From Marinilabiliaceae bacterium JC040 (GTDB lineage Bacteria; Bacteroidota; Bacteroidia; Bacteroidales; Marinifilaceae): 64,000 bases of DNA. Positions within the stretch are counted from its first letter, which is position 1. Each line of letters begins with the position of its first letter. The DNA is taken from assembly GCA_022496785.1 (NCBI GenBank), contig SNAP01000005.1:662-64661 (forward strand), written 5' to 3'. This document shows positions 61,261-64,000 of this stretch, piece by piece. The notes beneath the pieces are model-generated. The model worked only from the letters and a program-made list of their open reading frames with translations. It had not been told where the DNA came from and made no database searches. A program made the translations under genes and the position numbers.

Positions 61261-62880
61261 CTATTCTTTTCTTAATCTTGCAAATTCCGACTTCTCATTC
61301 CATTTAGGGCGAATATCTGAATTTGCAATTTTATATCCTAATCTAAATATTAATCTTGCATCTTCTGTTATTCCTGAAACGTCTGCTGTATTTGGATCAA
61401 ATATATCAGTCGGTTTATGATAAATCTTCTTCCAATACATATCCATATATTTTGCCATCCAATCTTTGGGTTTACTTACATGTTCTTGCATCCCTTTTGC
61501 AAATAAACATGGAATTCCTTTTTTCATATAAGGAAAATGATCTGATCTAAAGAACATACCGTTCTCTGGTGTTGGATCTGCTGCTACATACCTACCTACC
61601 CTTTTGGCTTCATCAGATAGATATTTGTCTAAATTAGACTGACCATAACCTGTAATTGTAATATCTTTAAATTTCCCCACAAAAGGAAGTACATCTGTAT
61701 TTATACCACAGATAATATTTTCATGTTTAAATGGACAATGATCTACAAAATAATAAGAACCTAATAAACCAGCCTCTTCCACTGTTGGATTAATAAAAAC
61801 AATTGTTCTTTTTGGACTTGGCATTTCTTTAAATGCTTTTGCTATTTCTAATACCCAAGCTACGCCTGCCGCATTATCACTTGCTCCATTATAAATTTTT
61901 ATACCTTTTGAATCTTTCTTTATTCCTAAATGATCCCAATGTCCCATATAAATCAATGCCTCTTCTGGCTTCTCTTTTCCTGTAATCTTACCTGCTATAT
62001 TATACGATTTACTGTGTTTAGTATCCTTAGACATAGACATACTTAAATTTACCTGCATATCAAAAGATTTAAATCCAGATTTACAAGCTTCTAACCATAT
62101 ATTTTCTAAATTATATCCTAAAGATTTAAATAATTTATTTGCTGATTTTCTACTAAACCAACCTTCTACATCACAAGTTGAATTCAAACTTACTGCATCA
62201 TCAATACAAAATATTGATCCTTCAGATTTTCTTCTAGGAACAGCCCATGGATACCCTGCCATATCTGTTCTATGGATTATAAATACAGCTTTAGCTCCTT
62301 GACGAGCAGCTTCTTCGTATTTATATGTCCATCTTCCGTAATATGTCATTGATTTACCACCAAAAAAATCTTTATTTTTAGTTAGAAAACCCGGATCATT
62401 TACTAAACAAACCACAACCTTATCTTTAACATCCACCCCAGCATAATCGTTCCATCCTAATTCTGGAGCATTTATTCCATATCCTACAAACACCATTTCT
62501 AGATCTTTTAAATCTATATCTTTACGTGTAATTTTAGACATAGCAGAATAATCTTCTAAAACATTAAAGCTTAATTTTGTTTTACCTTTTATTTTTATTG
62601 GTGAATAAGATTTCCCTTTTATCTCTACTAAGGGTACTTCCTGCAAATAAGAATCTCCAAATAGAGGTTCTAACCCTATAGATTTCATTTGAGATTCAAT
62701 ATATTCTAGAGTCTTCTTTTCATTTTCTGTACATGGCATTCTTCCTCCAAAATCATCAGATGCCAATACAGCAATATGCTTTGATAATCCTGAATCTGTT
62801 ATTGCCTTCTCTGCTTTGTCAAGATTTGAACTACATGATAATAATAAAGATATCATCATTAGATAAACAAGTTTTCTCAT
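61261..62880 (-). CDS. M28-family zinc aminopeptidase-like lipoprotein
   Basis: 539 residues. Lipobox SLLLSC (Cys16). A PA-domain insertion lies in the first half (YAGVDVKDKVVVCLVND). The zinc-binding residues of M28 are all visible: YMGHWDHLG (His, with Asp following), GASDNAAGVAWVLE (Asp), PTVEEAGLLGS (Glu-Glu), GINTDVLPF (Asp) and FRSDHFPYMKKGIPCLF (His). It probably releases amino acids from peptides in the periplasm or at the outer membrane. It starts 1 nt after the carboxyl end of the carbamoyltransferase gene. Confidence 0.93.
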   Translation of the reverse strand: MRKLVYLMMISLLLSCSSNLDKAEKAITDSGLSKHIAVLASDDFGGRMPCTENEKKTLEYIESQMKSIGLEPLFGDSYLQEVPLVEIKGKSYSPIKIKGKTKLSFNVLEDYSAMSKITRKDIDLKDLEMVFVGYGINAPELGWNDYAGVDVKDKVVVCLVNDPGFLTKNKDFFGGKSMTYYGRWTYKYEEAARQGAKAVFIIHRTDMAGYPWAVPRRKSEGSIFCIDDAVSLNSTCDVEGWFSRKSANKLFKSLGYNLENIWLEACKSGFKSFDMQVNLSMSMSKDTKHSKSYNIAGKITGKEKPEEALIYMGHWDHLGIKKDSKGIKIYNGASDNAAGVAWVLEIAKAFKEMPSPKRTIVFINPTVEEAGLLGSYYFVDHCPFKHENIICGINTDVLPFVGKFKDITITGYGQSNLDKYLSDEAKRVGRYVAADPTPENGMFFRSDHFPYMKKGIPCLFAKGMQEHVSKPKDWMAKYMDMYWKKIYHKPTDIFDPNTADVSGITEDARLIFRLGYKIANSDIRPKWNEKSEFARLRKE

Positions 62881-62881
62881 A

Positions 62882-64000
62882 TTATAATTTTAATAGGTTT
62901 CCATTTATTACTAAAGCATCTAAATTCATCTCTTTTGCTGAACGATATGCATCTTCACCTGTATGAACTATAGGTTCTCCTTGCCTATTGAAAGAAGTAT
63001 TCACTAAAGCCTTTATTTTATATTCTTTATCTAAGTAATCTAACAAACTATACATAAATGGATTATCTTCTTCATTTGTAATAGTTTGTATTCTTGAGCT
63101 TCCATTTATGTGAACAACTCCTGATATTTCTTCTCTTCTTTCTTGCTTTATTTCATAATCCATTAGCATATAATCAGATAAGATAGACTCTACATCATCT
63201 GAAAAATATGATAAATTTCGTCTCAACATTATAGGAGCTATTGGTCTATACCATTCTCTACATTTCTTTTCTATCGAAACTATTTCTGCTAAATTCTTTG
63301 AGTTAGCAAGACTAATTAGACTTCTATTTCCAAGAGCCCTTGGTCCAACCTCTCCATAAGAATTACATACTCCTACAATCCCTCTATCAACAATTATTTT
63401 AGCTAATTCTTCTATAGTTGTTTTACTAAATTCCACTTTATCATTAGAAATTCCCCAATTATTTAAATAAGGACTATGATGGACTACTTCACCATGTTTA
63501 ATACTTTCTATATATGATGCCGCACCTAAAGCTAAACCTGAATCTTCTGCACATGGAGGTATATATACATCTGTAAACAAACCACTTTCTAATATAGCTT
63601 TATTAGTAACAATATTTAATGCTGAACCACCTGAATAATATAAATAATCAGCATTTGTTTTATTCTTAAACTTCTTTAAATAATTAAGAAAATCTCTTTT
63701 AAAGATATATTGAATTGTTGCTAAAATATTCTGTAAAAAAGGATCTTTCTGATCGAATGTAGATATCTCATAATTGAACTCTTCTTTAATCTTTCTAAAA
63801 AAGATCTTATTAGTTTTCCACGAATCTTCGAAATAATTATTCTTAATTAACCAATCTTCTATCTGTTTTGAATATTTACCAAAAGATGCCAATCCCATCA
63901 TTTTACCTGGCACTGAATTTTGATCACAACGCTTAGCATGTATTATCTTAAAAACAATTGCATTAGCATTAAAGAAATTAGAAAGATATTTTAAATCCCA
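62882..64000 (-). CDS. Carbamoyltransferase (NodU/CmcH family), C-terminal part
   Basis: Open from the right edge of the window to the stop at 62882, 372 residues; the N-terminus lies outside. The GTG at 63913 is internal (the frame is open for 29 more codons to 64000). Family motifs: VPGKMMGLASFGKY, LYYSGGSALNIVTNK, PPCAEDSGLALGAA, GEVGPRALGNRSL, and NTSFNRQGEPIVHT near the C-terminus. Members transfer carbamoyl groups from carbamoyl phosphate to sugars or antibiotics. The substrate here cannot be named. One nucleotide before the M28 gene, so cotranscribed. Confidence 0.92.
   Translation of the reverse strand, partial: WDLKYLSNFFNANAIVFKIIHAKRCDQNSVPGKMMGLASFGKYSKQIEDWLIKNNYFEDSWKTNKIFFRKIKEEFNYEISTFDQKDPFLQNILATIQYIFKRDFLNYLKKFKNKTNADYLYYSGGSALNIVTNKAILESGLFTDVYIPPCAEDSGLALGAASYIESIKHGEVVHHSPYLNNWGISNDKVEFSKTTIEELAKIIVDRGIVGVCNSYGEVGPRALGNRSLISLANSKNLAEIVSIEKKCREWYRPIAPIMLRRNLSYFSDDVESILSDYMLMDYEIKQERREEISGVVHINGSSRIQTITNEEDNPFMYSLLDYLDKEYKIKALVNTSFNRQGEPIVHTGEDAYRSAKEMNLDALVINGNLLKL

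Noticed and set aside
1-64000. CRISPR array, intact insertion sequence, prophage or rRNA genes
   Set aside because: I saw no regular spaced repeats, no transposase or integrase frame and no rRNA sequence.

Overview
The window is AT-rich (about 30 % GC by eye) and reads as chromosome of a Bacteroidota member, most likely order Bacteroidales. Signs of this are promoters of the Bacteroidetes type (TTG/TTTG, about 18-19 nt, TAnnTTTG), almost no Shine-Dalgarno sequences, and lineage-typical families: DUF3822, DUF4293, DUF2723, a Porin_10-type porin and a BtuG-like (DUF5074) B12 lipoprotein. I cannot name the genus.

Layout. 1-2.6 kb: end of a type I restriction-modification locus (partial hsdS, hsdM). 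2.9-7 kb: two small membrane proteins, then a polysaccharide-export pair (Wza-like lipoprotein and Wzc-like BY-kinase). 7.4-9.1 kb: menA and a decayed RhuM-Fic gene. 9.1-25.6 kb: housekeeping, with two identical tRNA-Asp genes, rsmD, DUF3822, a RecD-like helicase, a phosphohexomutase, rplS, a C69 peptidase, DUF4293, a prohibitin, a nucleoside phosphorylase, glnS, a porin, an MltF-like transglycosylase and tRNA-Gln. 25.7-31 kb: DUF2723, prfB with its programmed frameshift, and a heptose-7-phosphate kinase.

31.4-60.4 kb is a nearly complete anaerobic cobalamin (B12) locus in four transcription units. (a) Plus strand: cobT-cobS-cobC-cobU-pduO-cobQ-cobD-cbiB (adenosylation, amidation, aminopropanol arm, nucleotide loop), followed by a separately promoted pair, a DUF134/zinc-ribbon/NifX protein and a DUF89 protein. 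(b) Minus strand: btuF-btuC-btuD-nitrilase-cbiA. (c) Plus strand: cobalamin riboswitch, then two TonB-dependent receptors, BtuG-like, BtuF and BtuC. (d) Minus strand: cbiL, cbiH-cbiC, cbiE-cbiT, cbiG-cbiF and cbiJ-cbiD, nine ring-building activities in five ORFs. Cobaltochelatase and the sirohydrochlorin enzymes are not in the window. Units b and c together hold two binding-protein/permease sets but only one ATPase.

60.5-64 kb: a Bax-inhibitor-1 family protein, an M28 peptidase and a carbamoyltransferase that runs off the right edge.

Best leads for something undescribed: the DUF134-NifX/DUF89 pair with a palindromic operator inside the cobalamin locus, the nitrilase in the corrinoid-uptake operon, the intercistronic hairpins in the riboswitch-controlled operon, and a long promoter motif shared by hsdM and the polysaccharide-export pair.
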